Part shown: one piece after another, positions 54,164-63,500 of the stretch | How the letters are laid out: each line of letters starts with the position of its first letter | How positions within the stretch are numbered: the stretch's first letter is position 1 | Source: Akkermansiaceae bacterium | Lineage (GTDB): Bacteria; Verrucomicrobiota; Verrucomicrobiia; Verrucomicrobiales; DEV007 | Length of the DNA stretch: 64,000 bases | Assembly: GCA_024233005.1 (NCBI GenBank) | Contig: JACKQE010000013.1 | Location: forward strand, 1-64,000 | Reading direction: 5' to 3' | Notes under the pieces: model-generated | Databases searched by the model: none | What the model saw: the letters and a program-made list of their open reading frames with translations, nothing else | Told to the model about the DNA's origin: nothing | Program-made: the position numbers and the translations under genes

Positions 54164-55174
54164 TCAGGCTGCCGGCTCCGCCAGAGTGCCGGGCGTGGCC
54201 AGGGCCTGGGTGGGAACCTCGGAGAGCAGGGCCTCCACAACCTGCCGGGTCGAAAGACCGTCAATGCGGGCATGGTATTCGAGAATGATGCGGTGTTGCA
54301 GGACTGGTATGGCGACCGCCTTCACATCCTCGAAACTGGCATTGATGCGTCCCTGGATCAAGGCCCGCGCTTTGGAGGCGGCAGCCAGGCTCAAGGCGGC
54401 CCGCGGACTGGCCCCGAACTTGATGCCTTGCGCGGTCCGGCTTTGCCCGGGATGCGTGCCATCGACAAGACGAGCGATGTAGTTGGCCACCACGTCAGGC
54501 AGGTAGATGTGGCGCACCGTGTTGGTGATCTCCTCCAGCGTGGCCGCATCCATCACCGCATCGACGCGGGGCTCAATGCCCAGTTCCCGGTGCTTCACGA
54601 TCTGCTCCAGGGTTTCCGCGCTGTTGCGGCGCACCTCCAGTTTAAAGAGGAACCGGTCCAACTGGGCTTCAGGCAACGGGTAGGTGCCTTCCAATTCGAT
54701 GGGGTTTTGGGTGGCGAGGACGAAGAACGGATTGGGCAGGACATGCGTTTCCCCGAGCACGGTAACACGGCGCTCCTGCATGGCTTCGAGCAGGGCGGAT
54801 TGCGTCTTGGGCGAGGCGCGGTTGATTTCATCGGCCAACACAATGTTGGCAAAAAGCGGTCCGGGCTGAAAGACAAACTGACGGCCGCTGGAGGTCTCCT
54901 GGAGCACCGGATTCCCGGTGATGTCGCCCGGAAGCAAGTCCGGAGTGAACTGGATTCGTTTGGTTTCCAATTGCAGGGATTTGGCGAGCCCTTTGACCAG
55001 CTCCGTTTTACCAAGACCGGGAAGGCCCTCCAGCAGGAGATGCCCCCGGGCGAGCAACCCGATCAGAACGAGATCGATGAGTTCGGTCTGGCCGAACAGC
55101 ACCCCACCCAGTGAGTCCCGCAATTTCCGGATGGCTTCGGCGTGTTTCTGGATCTGGGCTTCGTTCGCAGGCAT
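54164..55174 (-). CDS. MoxR family AAA ATPase
   Basis: A 336-residue AAA+ chaperone-like ATPase. Walker A is GLPGLGKTELVKGLA (about residue 44 onward), Walker B and the DEXX box are in ILADEINRASPKTQSALLEAM, and sensor 1 is in FVLATQNPIELEGTYPLPEAQ. MoxR proteins help assemble or activate protein complexes and usually come with DUF58 and VWA genes; none is next to it here. Instead galM follows. Start at the ATG at 55174. Confidence 0.93.
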   Translation of the reverse strand: MPANEAQIQKHAEAIRKLRDSLGGVLFGQTELIDLVLIGLLARGHLLLEGLPGLGKTELVKGLAKSLQLETKRIQFTPDLLPGDITGNPVLQETSSGRQFVFQPGPLFANIVLADEINRASPKTQSALLEAMQERRVTVLGETHVLPNPFFVLATQNPIELEGTYPLPEAQLDRFLFKLEVRRNSAETLEQIVKHRELGIEPRVDAVMDAATLEEITNTVRHIYLPDVVANYIARLVDGTHPGQSRTAQGIKFGASPRAALSLAAASKARALIQGRINASFEDVKAVAIPVLQHRIILEYHARIDGLSTRQVVEALLSEVPTQALATPGTLAEPAA

Positions 55175-55405
55175 GGAGGTGGATGGGGATTCCTGATATG
55201 GATGGACAGGAAAGGCTGGACAGTCAATCACAATCCAAAATCAGTATCGGAGGCAGGGGTTTCCGGCGGGAGGGAAGGGTCCAGCGAGCCCCGCCACACA
55301 CACCCCGGGCTGGCCAAGCGTTTCAGAATCCGCACCGTCCACGATTCCCAAAAAAAGCTTGCTGATTTCCACGACCATATCCAAACTGATCCCACACGTT
55401 TTCTC

Positions 55406-56650
55406 ATGCGCCATCCATTGCCCTTACCATTCCTGTTGATCCTGGCTTGCTCACTGATGGTCTCCAGGGCCAGATCCGAGGAGCGGGATTGGACCAGTGC
55501 CGATGGTCGCAAAGTAAAAGGCGAAATCACCTCCTTCGAGGACGATCAGGTCACTTTAAAAACCGCTCGTGGCGATTTCAAATTTCCCCTCAGCAAGCTG
55601 AGTGAAGCCGATCAAACGTTCGCCCGGGAATGGGATGCCGCCCGGATGAAAAAAGCCGCCGCAGGGGAGGATCCCAAACAACCGGCGGGCCCCCGTGGCG
55701 GGGTGCTGGGTGACTTCTCCAATCTCAAGCTCGGCGTCTGGCCCACTTCGGCGTCCGCCCAAATGGAGGAGGGCAGCATCAAGGTGGTGAAGGAGGACAA
55801 GGAGGCCGGGGAATACATCTACCACACCCCGCACTTCGAATTCATCAGCCCGCTTCGGCTTTCCACCAGCGTGGTCCGTGAGTTTGCCGGCATTTTCGAG
55901 GCGACTTACGAGTTCATGAAAATCATCCCGATCGGACTCGACCCCAAACCGAGCACGAACGGTTTCTACCAGACGAAGTTGTTCGAAACCAAGGAGGCCT
56001 ACTACAGCGACGGGGGCATGCCCGGGTCCGGAGGCATGCACAGTTCCAGCTGGCGCGGGCTTGAGATCCTCTCCAGCCTGATCCGGGTGCCCTTGGAAAA
56101 TCTCGGCGTGGAATACACCGGGGTGCGCTACATCGTGGACCACAAAAAACAGAGCGACACTCTGACCCATGAGATCGCCCATCAGCTCACCGGACGTTGG
56201 CTTATCGTGACCCCGGTCTGGTTCAAGGAAGGCCTCGCGGAGACCGTGTCCTCGCAAAAATACGACAATGGGACCTTCCGGCTGACCCGGATGGAGAAAG
56301 GCATCACGGATCAATTGGCCAAGCGGAACCAGTCGGACCGCGAGTTTTCCATGGTGCCACTGGAAAAGCTCATGACGATGAGCAGTGAGGAATGGGCGGC
56401 CGCCCTCGGAGGCAGCGGGCAAATGGCAGGGAAAAACTACCAGTCGGCGAATTTCCTGTTCTACTATTTCCTCAAGCTGGAAGGAGCCGGGGACGGGGCC
56501 CGGCTCGTCAACTACATGAAGGCACTTTCGGAGGGGAAGGCCGAACCGGAGGCCAGTAAGGAGATTCTCCTCGAAGGCCGCAGTTATGAGGATCTCCAGA
56601 CCGATGTGGCCCAGAAATGGAGGAACCAGATCAAGTTGAAATTTGAGTAA
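55406..56650 (+). CDS. Secreted metallopeptidase-like protein with SHD1-type N-terminal domain
   Basis: A 414-residue exported protein; the ATG at 55406 starts a signal peptide (MRHPLPLPFLLILACSLMVS). Residues about 27-75 form a SLA1-homology-1-like beta domain (DWTSADGRKVKGEITSFEDD, KFPLSKLSEADQTF), often found in planctomycete proteins. The remainder has a zinc-peptidase motif HEIAHQLTG near residue 255, with a downstream Glu in VWFKEGLAETVSS, the pattern of DUF1570-like metallopeptidases. Peptidase activity is therefore plausible but unproved. Confidence 0.8.
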   Translation: MRHPLPLPFLLILACSLMVSRARSEERDWTSADGRKVKGEITSFEDDQVTLKTARGDFKFPLSKLSEADQTFAREWDAARMKKAAAGEDPKQPAGPRGGVLGDFSNLKLGVWPTSASAQMEEGSIKVVKEDKEAGEYIYHTPHFEFISPLRLSTSVVREFAGIFEATYEFMKIIPIGLDPKPSTNGFYQTKLFETKEAYYSDGGMPGSGGMHSSSWRGLEILSSLIRVPLENLGVEYTGVRYIVDHKKQSDTLTHEIAHQLTGRWLIVTPVWFKEGLAETVSSQKYDNGTFRLTRMEKGITDQLAKRNQSDREFSMVPLEKLMTMSSEEWAAALGGSGQMAGKNYQSANFLFYYFLKLEGAGDGARLVNYMKALSEGKAEPEASKEILLEGRSYEDLQTDVAQKWRNQIKLKFE

Positions 56651-56791
56651 CCGGGGAACCGGGGGCCTTGGATCCCCAGCAATGGGACCCCGCCCCACCG
56701 CAACCTTGCTCTTGCGCTGGGGCCAGGTCCATGCTCCCGTGCGCCGTTTGTCCCGCCCCTCCACCCCACTTTCCCTGTTTTGTCACCATCC

Positions 56792-57976
56792 GTGAACGCC
56801 CTCCTCGCCTTGGAAGATGGCACGGTCTATGAAGGCCGCGCCTTCGGTGCGCCCACCACGCGCGCCGGAGAGATCTGTTTCAACACCTCAATGTCCGGCT
56901 ACCAGGAGGTGCTGACCGATCCGTCCTACCGGGGACAGATCGTGTCCATGACCTATCCGTTGATCGGCAATTACGGGATCAATCCCTTCGATGACGAAAG
57001 CGCCGGGGTCCACGTCCGGGGATTTGTCGTCGAGGAACACTGCCCTGTTCCCAGCAATTGGCGTTCCACGGAATCCTTGGACAAATACCTGCAACGCCAT
57101 GGGGTTCCGGGCATCGAAGGCATCGACACGCGGGCCCTGACCAAGCGCCTCCGTGTCGCCGGAGCCATGCGCTCGGTGCTCTGCAATGACGGTTCGCTGA
57201 ATGCCGCTCAGGCGGTCGAATTGGCGCGGCAAGCCCCGCCAATGGAAGGTTCAGATTTTGTCCGGGAAGTGACCACTCCAGAGGGATACCACTGGGATCC
57301 CGAGGGCTCAGAAAGCCGTGCCTGGACAATCCCCAACAGCTACGATGCCGCGATGGGCCGGCCCCGCAGCCAGGACGAGGCCGGCCAGTGCTGCATCCCG
57401 CTTCCGGACGTCCGCTACCGGGTCGTGGCCTACGATTTCGGCATCAAGCGCAACATTCTGCGCCGTCTCCGGCAGCAGGGATTCGACGTCGAGGTGGTCA
57501 ATGCCCGAACCACCGCCGAAGCAGTCCTCGCCCGCAATCCCGATGGCGTCTTCCTCTCCAATGGCCCGGGCGATCCGGCGGCACTGGACTATGTGCACCG
57601 CGAGGTGCGTGCCCTGCTGGGAAAAAAGCCGATTTTCGCGATCTGCCTCGGACACCAGATGCTCGGCCATGCCTTCGGTGGCAGGACCTTCAAACTGAAA
57701 TTCGGCCATCGCGGGGGCAACCAGCCGGTCAAAGACCTGAGGAGTGGCAAGGTCGCCATCACTTCCCAAAACCATGGATTCGCGGTGGATGCCGACTCGT
57801 TGCCGAAAGAAATCGAAGTGACTCACATCAACCTCAACGATGGGACCGTGGAGGGACTCCGGCACCGGGATGCCCCGGTATTCAGCGTGCAGTACCACCC
57901 CGAAGCCGCCCCCGGCCCCAACGATGCCACTTATTTTTTCGAGGAATTCGCCAATCTGATTGAAGAATCCCGCTGA
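56792..57976 (+). CDS. carA: Carbamoyl-phosphate synthase small (glutamine amidotransferase) subunit
   Basis: A 394-residue subunit that releases ammonia from glutamine for CarB. GTG at 56792 (reading MNALLALEDGTVYEG) agrees with E. coli CarA; TTG four codons earlier is also possible. The N-terminal part has the interface domain (GRAFGAPTTRAGEICFNTSMSGYQEVLTDP is one conserved stretch in two pieces). The amidotransferase part has the catalytic Cys in FAICLGHQMLGHAFG and the His/Glu pair in VQYHPEAAPGPND. It is 11.3 kb from carB. Confidence 0.96.
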   Translation: MNALLALEDGTVYEGRAFGAPTTRAGEICFNTSMSGYQEVLTDPSYRGQIVSMTYPLIGNYGINPFDDESAGVHVRGFVVEEHCPVPSNWRSTESLDKYLQRHGVPGIEGIDTRALTKRLRVAGAMRSVLCNDGSLNAAQAVELARQAPPMEGSDFVREVTTPEGYHWDPEGSESRAWTIPNSYDAAMGRPRSQDEAGQCCIPLPDVRYRVVAYDFGIKRNILRRLRQQGFDVEVVNARTTAEAVLARNPDGVFLSNGPGDPAALDYVHREVRALLGKKPIFAICLGHQMLGHAFGGRTFKLKFGHRGGNQPVKDLRSGKVAITSQNHGFAVDADSLPKEIEVTHINLNDGTVEGLRHRDAPVFSVQYHPEAAPGPNDATYFFEEFANLIEESR

Positions 57977-57996
57977 TTTCCGCTACAATATTCCCC

Positions 57997-58545
57997 ATGT
58001 CCAAGCTCATCATCCACATTCCCGATGTCGCGCCGCTGAAATTCGGATTCGAAGGCCGTGAAGTCGTCTCCATCGGCCGTGCCGAAGACAACGACATTGT
58101 CATTCCACATCACTCAGTGTCAGGACATCACGCCAAGCTCGCCATCTCGGGCGATGTCTACCAGTTGACCGACCTCGGATCCACCAATGGCACCTTCGTC
58201 GACGGATCAAAGACCGATGAGTCCCTCCTGGTGGGAGGTGAGCGGATCCGCTTTGGTCACATCGAAGCAGATTACGAAGCCGCGGAACCAGCATTCGGGC
58301 ATGAAGAACCAGCCGCCACTGAAGGATCGGGAGAGCCCGATTTCGAAGGCATGGGTTTCCAAAGCAGCATCATGGGCCAACCGGCCGAAAAGTCAGTGCG
58401 CCCTCCCAATTTCGTCAACTTGGCCCCTGTCAAACCGCCGGAAAAGAAACACCCCCTCGGCGTGATCGCCGGCGCCCTTGGAGTGCTCGGATTCCTCACC
58501 ATTGGAGCCCTCGCGGCTCTCTCCGCAATCCTGAAAATCGAGTAA
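57997..58545 (+). CDS. FHA domain membrane protein
   Basis: A 182-residue protein. Residues about 22-90 are a forkhead-associated domain (VVSIGRAEDNDIVIPHHSVSGHHAKL and LTDLGSTNGTFVDG, with the conserved Arg, Ser and Asn for phosphothreonine binding). A linker rich in Pro and Glu follows, and the C-terminus is a hydrophobic helix (VIAGALGVLGFLTIGALAALSAIL), so it is anchored by its tail. It follows carA by 20 bases. The kinase whose substrate it binds is unknown. Confidence 0.9.
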   Translation: MSKLIIHIPDVAPLKFGFEGREVVSIGRAEDNDIVIPHHSVSGHHAKLAISGDVYQLTDLGSTNGTFVDGSKTDESLLVGGERIRFGHIEADYEAAEPAFGHEEPAATEGSGEPDFEGMGFQSSIMGQPAEKSVRPPNFVNLAPVKPPEKKHPLGVIAGALGVLGFLTIGALAALSAILKIE

Positions 58546-58711
58546 TCCGCGACGCCACCGTTCCCGGGATCCGACCGCGCATTACCCCCCGGCGCCGGCA
58601 GAAATGCGGATGCCGATTGCCTGGACGCTTCTGGCGCGGTAATGTCCCCGCCTTTGTCCCCAGACACGCCCCCCTCCCATTCATCCTTACGCAGCAGAAA
58701 GAACCGCTTAC

Positions 58712-59989
58712 ATGTCGAACATCGTGATCGCAGGCGCCCAGTGGGGCGACGAAGGCAAAGGCAAAATCGTGGACTGGCTCACGGAGCGCACGGACATCGT
58801 GGTCCGCGCCCAAGGCGGGAACAATGCCGGACACACAGTCATTTCGGAAGGCGTAAAATACATTCTCCATCTCATCCCCTCCGGCATTCTCTGGCCCGGA
58901 AAGCAGTGTGTCATCGGCAATGGGGTCGTGCTCGATCCGGTCGCCCTCCTCGGAGAGATCACCGGTCTGCGGGCCCAGGGGATCGACATCACGCCGGAAA
59001 ATCTGCTCATCAGCGACCGGGCCCACCTTGTCCTGCCCTACCACCGTTCTCTCGACGCCCGTCAGGAAAGTTCCCTGGGGGACCGCAAAATCGGCACCAC
59101 CAAGCGCGGCATCGGTCCGGCCTACGCCGACAAGATCGAGCGCACCGGCCTCCGGGTCCACGACCTCTATCGCCCCGACCATTTCGCCGCCGTCCTCTCC
59201 GCCAAAATTGCGGAGGCCAATGTCCTGCTCGAAGGGGCCGGGGAGCCTCTCCTGGATGCCGAAGTCATCGGTCGGGAAGTGCTCGCCGCCGCGGAAGAAC
59301 TCGCCCCGCACATCGCCGACACCGTCCCCTGGCTCCATGCCCGGCTCGCGGAGGGCAAGAGCCTGCTGTTCGAAGGCGCTCAGGGCACCTACCTCGACGT
59401 CGACCACGGCACCTACCCTTTTGTCACCTCCTCCAACACCACCTCCGGCGGCGCCTGCACCGGCTCCGGAGTGCCCCCCCAGCGGATCGACAAAGTCATC
59501 GGAGTCTCCAAGGCCTACACCACCCGCGTCGGAGAGGGGCCTTTCCCGACGGAAAACGACGCCCTCGGCGACCGTCTCCATGCGATGGGCCGCGAATTCG
59601 GGGCCACCACCGGTCGGGAACGCCGCTGCGGTTGGCTTGACCTGCCCCTGCTGCGCTACGCCACGATGGTCAACGGGATCGACGAACTGGCGGTGACCAA
59701 TCTCGACGGACTCGATCAGTTGGAGGAAATCCCGGTCTGTGTGTCCTATTCCCTTGATGGACGCCAACTCGACGTGCCACCGGCCTCTCCGGCCGACATG
59801 ACCAGGGTCGAGCCGGTGTTCACCACGCTGCCGGGCTGGCTGACCGACATCTCGGCCTGCCAGAAATACAGCGACTTGCCTGTCGCCGCCCGCAGTTACC
59901 TCGACTTCATTTCGGAGCGTATCGGAGCCCGCATCACGCTGGTGGGAGTGGGACCGGCCCGCGATCAGACGCTGGTCAATCCGGCGTGA
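58712..59989 (+). CDS. purA: Adenylosuccinate synthetase
   Basis: A 425-residue enzyme that joins IMP and aspartate with GTP to give adenylosuccinate, the first committed step to AMP. The N-terminal GTP-site motif is IVIAGAQWGDEGKGKIVDWL (residues 4-23) with catalytic Asp, and the NNAGHTV loop follows. TTKRGIGPAYADKIER and EGAQGTYLDVDHGTYPFVTSSNTT (IMP and Mg contacts) are typical. Length is normal. Start at the ATG at 58712. Monocistronic-looking, 166 bases after the FHA gene. Confidence 0.97.
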   Translation: MSNIVIAGAQWGDEGKGKIVDWLTERTDIVVRAQGGNNAGHTVISEGVKYILHLIPSGILWPGKQCVIGNGVVLDPVALLGEITGLRAQGIDITPENLLISDRAHLVLPYHRSLDARQESSLGDRKIGTTKRGIGPAYADKIERTGLRVHDLYRPDHFAAVLSAKIAEANVLLEGAGEPLLDAEVIGREVLAAAEELAPHIADTVPWLHARLAEGKSLLFEGAQGTYLDVDHGTYPFVTSSNTTSGGACTGSGVPPQRIDKVIGVSKAYTTRVGEGPFPTENDALGDRLHAMGREFGATTGRERRCGWLDLPLLRYATMVNGIDELAVTNLDGLDQLEEIPVCVSYSLDGRQLDVPPASPADMTRVEPVFTTLPGWLTDISACQKYSDLPVAARSYLDFISERIGARITLVGVGPARDQTLVNPA

Positions 59990-60591
59990 CCGGCCTTCCG
60001 GCGGTGCGGAGCCGTGCGATGTCCCCTGATCCGCCAAGGGTACCCCAGCCCGATCCGATTTGTTCAGATCCATGAATGTGCGGCCGCGGTCGAGCAGGAA
60101 CTGCGGCCGCCCACTGTGATCCGGAAAAGTGGTCGCGGGATCGAGCCCCCACTCATGGTAAGTCGTCGCCAGCACGTCCTGCGGCGTGTCGCCTTTGCAA
60201 GGCGGAACCTCCTTCAGCCGGAAGGAGGCTCTCACGGGCCATCCTTTTGGCAGGCTTTGGAAGAGGATGAGGCAGGGACGTTGCGGGAGACCTGGTAGTG
60301 GAACCGCCCGAAAACGTCAATGCATCCGGCTCGTCTTCATGGCGTTTAGAGAGAACGTGCGGCGACAGAGTTTCCCACTTCTTTGGATGGCTTGAATGCG
60401 GAGAAGGTTCCTTTAACACGACCTTGATCCTCCGCCTCAGATCGGGTATGGCTGTGGTCCACCTCAGGATGAATCTGGCGTCTCCGGCCCTGCTTAGGCT
60501 CAGGAAGTGTGGCACGGCGGCCCCCGGGGAAACGGTGGCCCCGTCCTCGTGAAAATTTCCCTCCCGACCCCATCGCCACCTTCTCCTCCCC
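59990..60591. other. Intergenic region containing a DUF1501 remnant
   Basis: About 600 bases between purA and the propeller gene. The left part holds the C-terminal remnant listed separately (minus strand). The remainder from 60236 to 60591 has no recognisable gene; a leftward frame there lacks domain signals. The promoter for the propeller gene must lie near its start. Confidence 0.45.
60060..60235 (-). pseudogene. DUF1501 protein, C-terminal remnant
   Basis: The minus strand reads KGDTPQDVLATTYHEWGLD then PATTFPDHSGRPQFLLDRGR, which matches the end of DUF1501 proteins (QDVxATIYHxLGIDPxxxFPDxxGRPxxILxxGxPI). Only this last part, about 45 residues, is left; there is no start, and the rest of the gene is gone. 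The frame then runs on into unrelated sequence antisense to purA. Confidence 0.55.
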
Positions 60592-63500
60592 ATGCGATTC
60601 CCTGCTGCCGCTTTGCTGATGCTGGCGATGCTCCCGGCGACCGGAGCTTTCGCGGCCGACTGGCCGATGTGGCGCTGCGACAGCACCCGCAGTGCCGCCT
60701 CGCCGGAAAGCCTGCCTGAGACCCTGCACCTGCAATGGGAACGGGTTTACACCCCCCGGGAACCGGTGTGGGACGATCCGCTCAACCACGACCTGATGAC
60801 CTATGACCGGATCTTTGAACCGGTGGTGTTGGGGGACAAGCTCTTCCTTGGCTTCAATGACAGTGACAAGGTGGTCGCAGTGGATCTGGAGACGGGCCGG
60901 GAAGTGTGGACTTCCTATGCCGATGGCCCGGTGCGCCTCCCTCCGGTCGGATGGAACGGGAAAGTCTATTTTGCGAGCGATGATGGCCGCCTCCACTGCG
61001 TGCGGGCAGAGGATGGCAAGCCGGTCTGGACCTTCGACGGCGCCCCCTTCGGGCGCAAGGTCCTGGGAAACCGTCGACTCATTTCAGCCTGGCCGGCCCG
61101 CGGGGGCCCGGTGGTGCGCGATGGCCGGATTTACTTCTCGGCAGGCATCTGGCCTTTCATGGGCACCTTCCTCTATGCGCTGGATGCGGAGACCGGCAGC
61201 ACCGTCTGGGTGAATGATTCCACCGGTTCTGACTTCATCAAGCAGCCCCACAGCGCGCCATCCTTTGCCGGAGTGGCCCCGCAGGGCGCCCTCGTGGCCA
61301 CGGAGGACACCCTCCTGGTGCCGGGAGGCCGCTCCGTGCCGGCGGCGTTCGACAGGGCCACGGGAGTGCTCCGTTACTTCCACCTCAATGACGGCGGCAA
61401 GGGCAACGGCGGTTCCTTTGTCATTTCGGGGGAGACCTATTTTTACGTGCACACCCGGGACCGGGGAGTTCGCGTCTATGATTTGAAAACCGGCACCCAG
61501 GGCCGTTCCACCATGAACGAGCCCGTCATCACCCAGGAGCGTCTCTACACCTCCGCAGTCTCAGACACCGCCGGGCCTGTGATCCGTGCGATGGGGACGA
61601 GTGAGAAGATCTACTGGGAACTGCCGGCGGACGGCTCGGGCGACCTGATCAAGGCGGGGCACCATCTCTATGCCGCCGGAAAGGACCGTCTCAGCGCCAT
61701 TGCTCTGCCCGTCACCGACAAGGAGCCACCGCAGGTGACCTGGTCCGTGCCTGTGAAGGGAACGGTCCAGCGACTGCTCGCGGCTCAGGGGAAACTCATC
61801 GCGGTGACCCTCGATGGACGCATTCTGGCCTATGGCGGCGGAACGTCCAAGGGATCCATGAAGAACCCGAAAGCGGCGCCGATCCCTCCCCCCGCAGAAG
61901 CGGTGGCCAAGGCGCGGACACTGCTGGATAGACTCGACGACCGGGCCGGCCAGGGACTGGTTTTTGGGAGCGATGATCGTGCCTTGATCGATGCTCTGCT
62001 CACGGAATCCGACATGCGATTCGACGTTATCGAATCCGATCCAACGAAAATCGAGACCCTCCGCCGCCACTACGAGGCCCTCGGTCTCTATGGCTCGCGC
62101 CTCACGGTGCATCCGGGAGATCCGGTCACCTTCCAAGCGCCGCCCTACATCGCCCATCTGGTGGTGATGACCGGACCGGTAAAAGATCCGGCCCGGCTCC
62201 GGGCCGCCCATTCCTCCGTGCGGCCGTATGGCGGCATCCTCTGCCTGAACGGTCCTCCGGTCACGGTGCGATCAGAGGACTTCGAAAACAGCAGGATTGT
62301 CGACAGCGATGGCCTCCGGCTCATCATCCGGGAGGGAGCCCTCCCCGGTGCGGCGGACTGGACGCACCAATACGGTGACATCGGCAACACCGTGAAGTCC
62401 GACGACACCCGGGTCCGAGCGCCGTTGGGAGTGCTGTGGTTCGGCGGCAATTCCAATCTCGAGGTGCTGCCCCGCCATGGCCACGGCCCGCCCGAACAGG
62501 TCGTGGGAGGACGGCTTTACATTGAGGGCATGAACAGCCTGACGGCGCGCGATGTCTACACCGGCCGCCGCCTTTGGCAGCATGACTTCGGTGATCTTGG
62601 GACCTTCGGCATCTACTACAATGAAACCTATGAGGAGGCCCCCTTGAGCACGGCTTACAATCAAAAACACATTCCCGGGGCGAATGGTCGTGGCACGAAT
62701 TTCGTCGCCACCGCGGATGCGGTCCATGTCGCGGTGGGCGGTGAATGCCGCACGCTCGACGCCGTCACTGGCCAGCTGACCGGCACGATCCACCTCCGGG
62801 AAGATCCCAAGGATCCCGCACAATGGGGTTTCATTGGGGTGATCGGGGATCTTCTGATCGGTGGAGACGACTTCTCGCAGGCGAGCCTGCGTCTCGGCGG
62901 GGCCAAAAGCCGCGAGGCAACCACCATCGAGGACTATTCGGCCAGCAATGGACTTGCTGTCTTCAACCGGCATGACGGGCGGCTGCTCTGGCGGGCGAAA
63001 GCGCGCTATGGATTCCTCCACAACGGCATCGTTGCCGGGGGGGGCCTGATCTATTGCCTCGACAAGCTCACTTCCCATGGCGAAGACCTGCTCCGGCGCC
63101 GGGGGACGGACCTTCCCGCAGATTACCGCATCGTGGCCTTTGATGCCCTCACCGGGCAGGAAAAGTGGCAGGTGCAAAACGATCTCTTCGGCACTTGGTT
63201 GGGGTATTCAGCGAAGCACGATGTGCTGATCCAGGCCGGGGCCAGCGCCAAAGACCGCCTGGCTTCCGAAACCGGAGCCGGCATGGCGGCATACCAGGGG
63301 AAGTCAGGCTCCCGGCTCTGGCAGGACTTGAAGCGATCCTACACTGGCCCCTGCATCCTGCACCATGGCAGCATCTTTACCGGCGCAAATTCCTACGCCA
63401 ACTCCGGCGGGGTGTTCGATCTCCTCACCGGCCAACCCCGGCTGGTGGCCAATCCCCTCACCGGCAGGAATGAACCGCTGCGACTGAACCGCACCTATGG

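Noticed and set aside
58496..60235. A 579-codon minus-strand frame across purA
   Set aside because: purA on the + strand is unmistakable. Only the right end of the frame (60060-60235) has homology, reported as a DUF1501 remnant.
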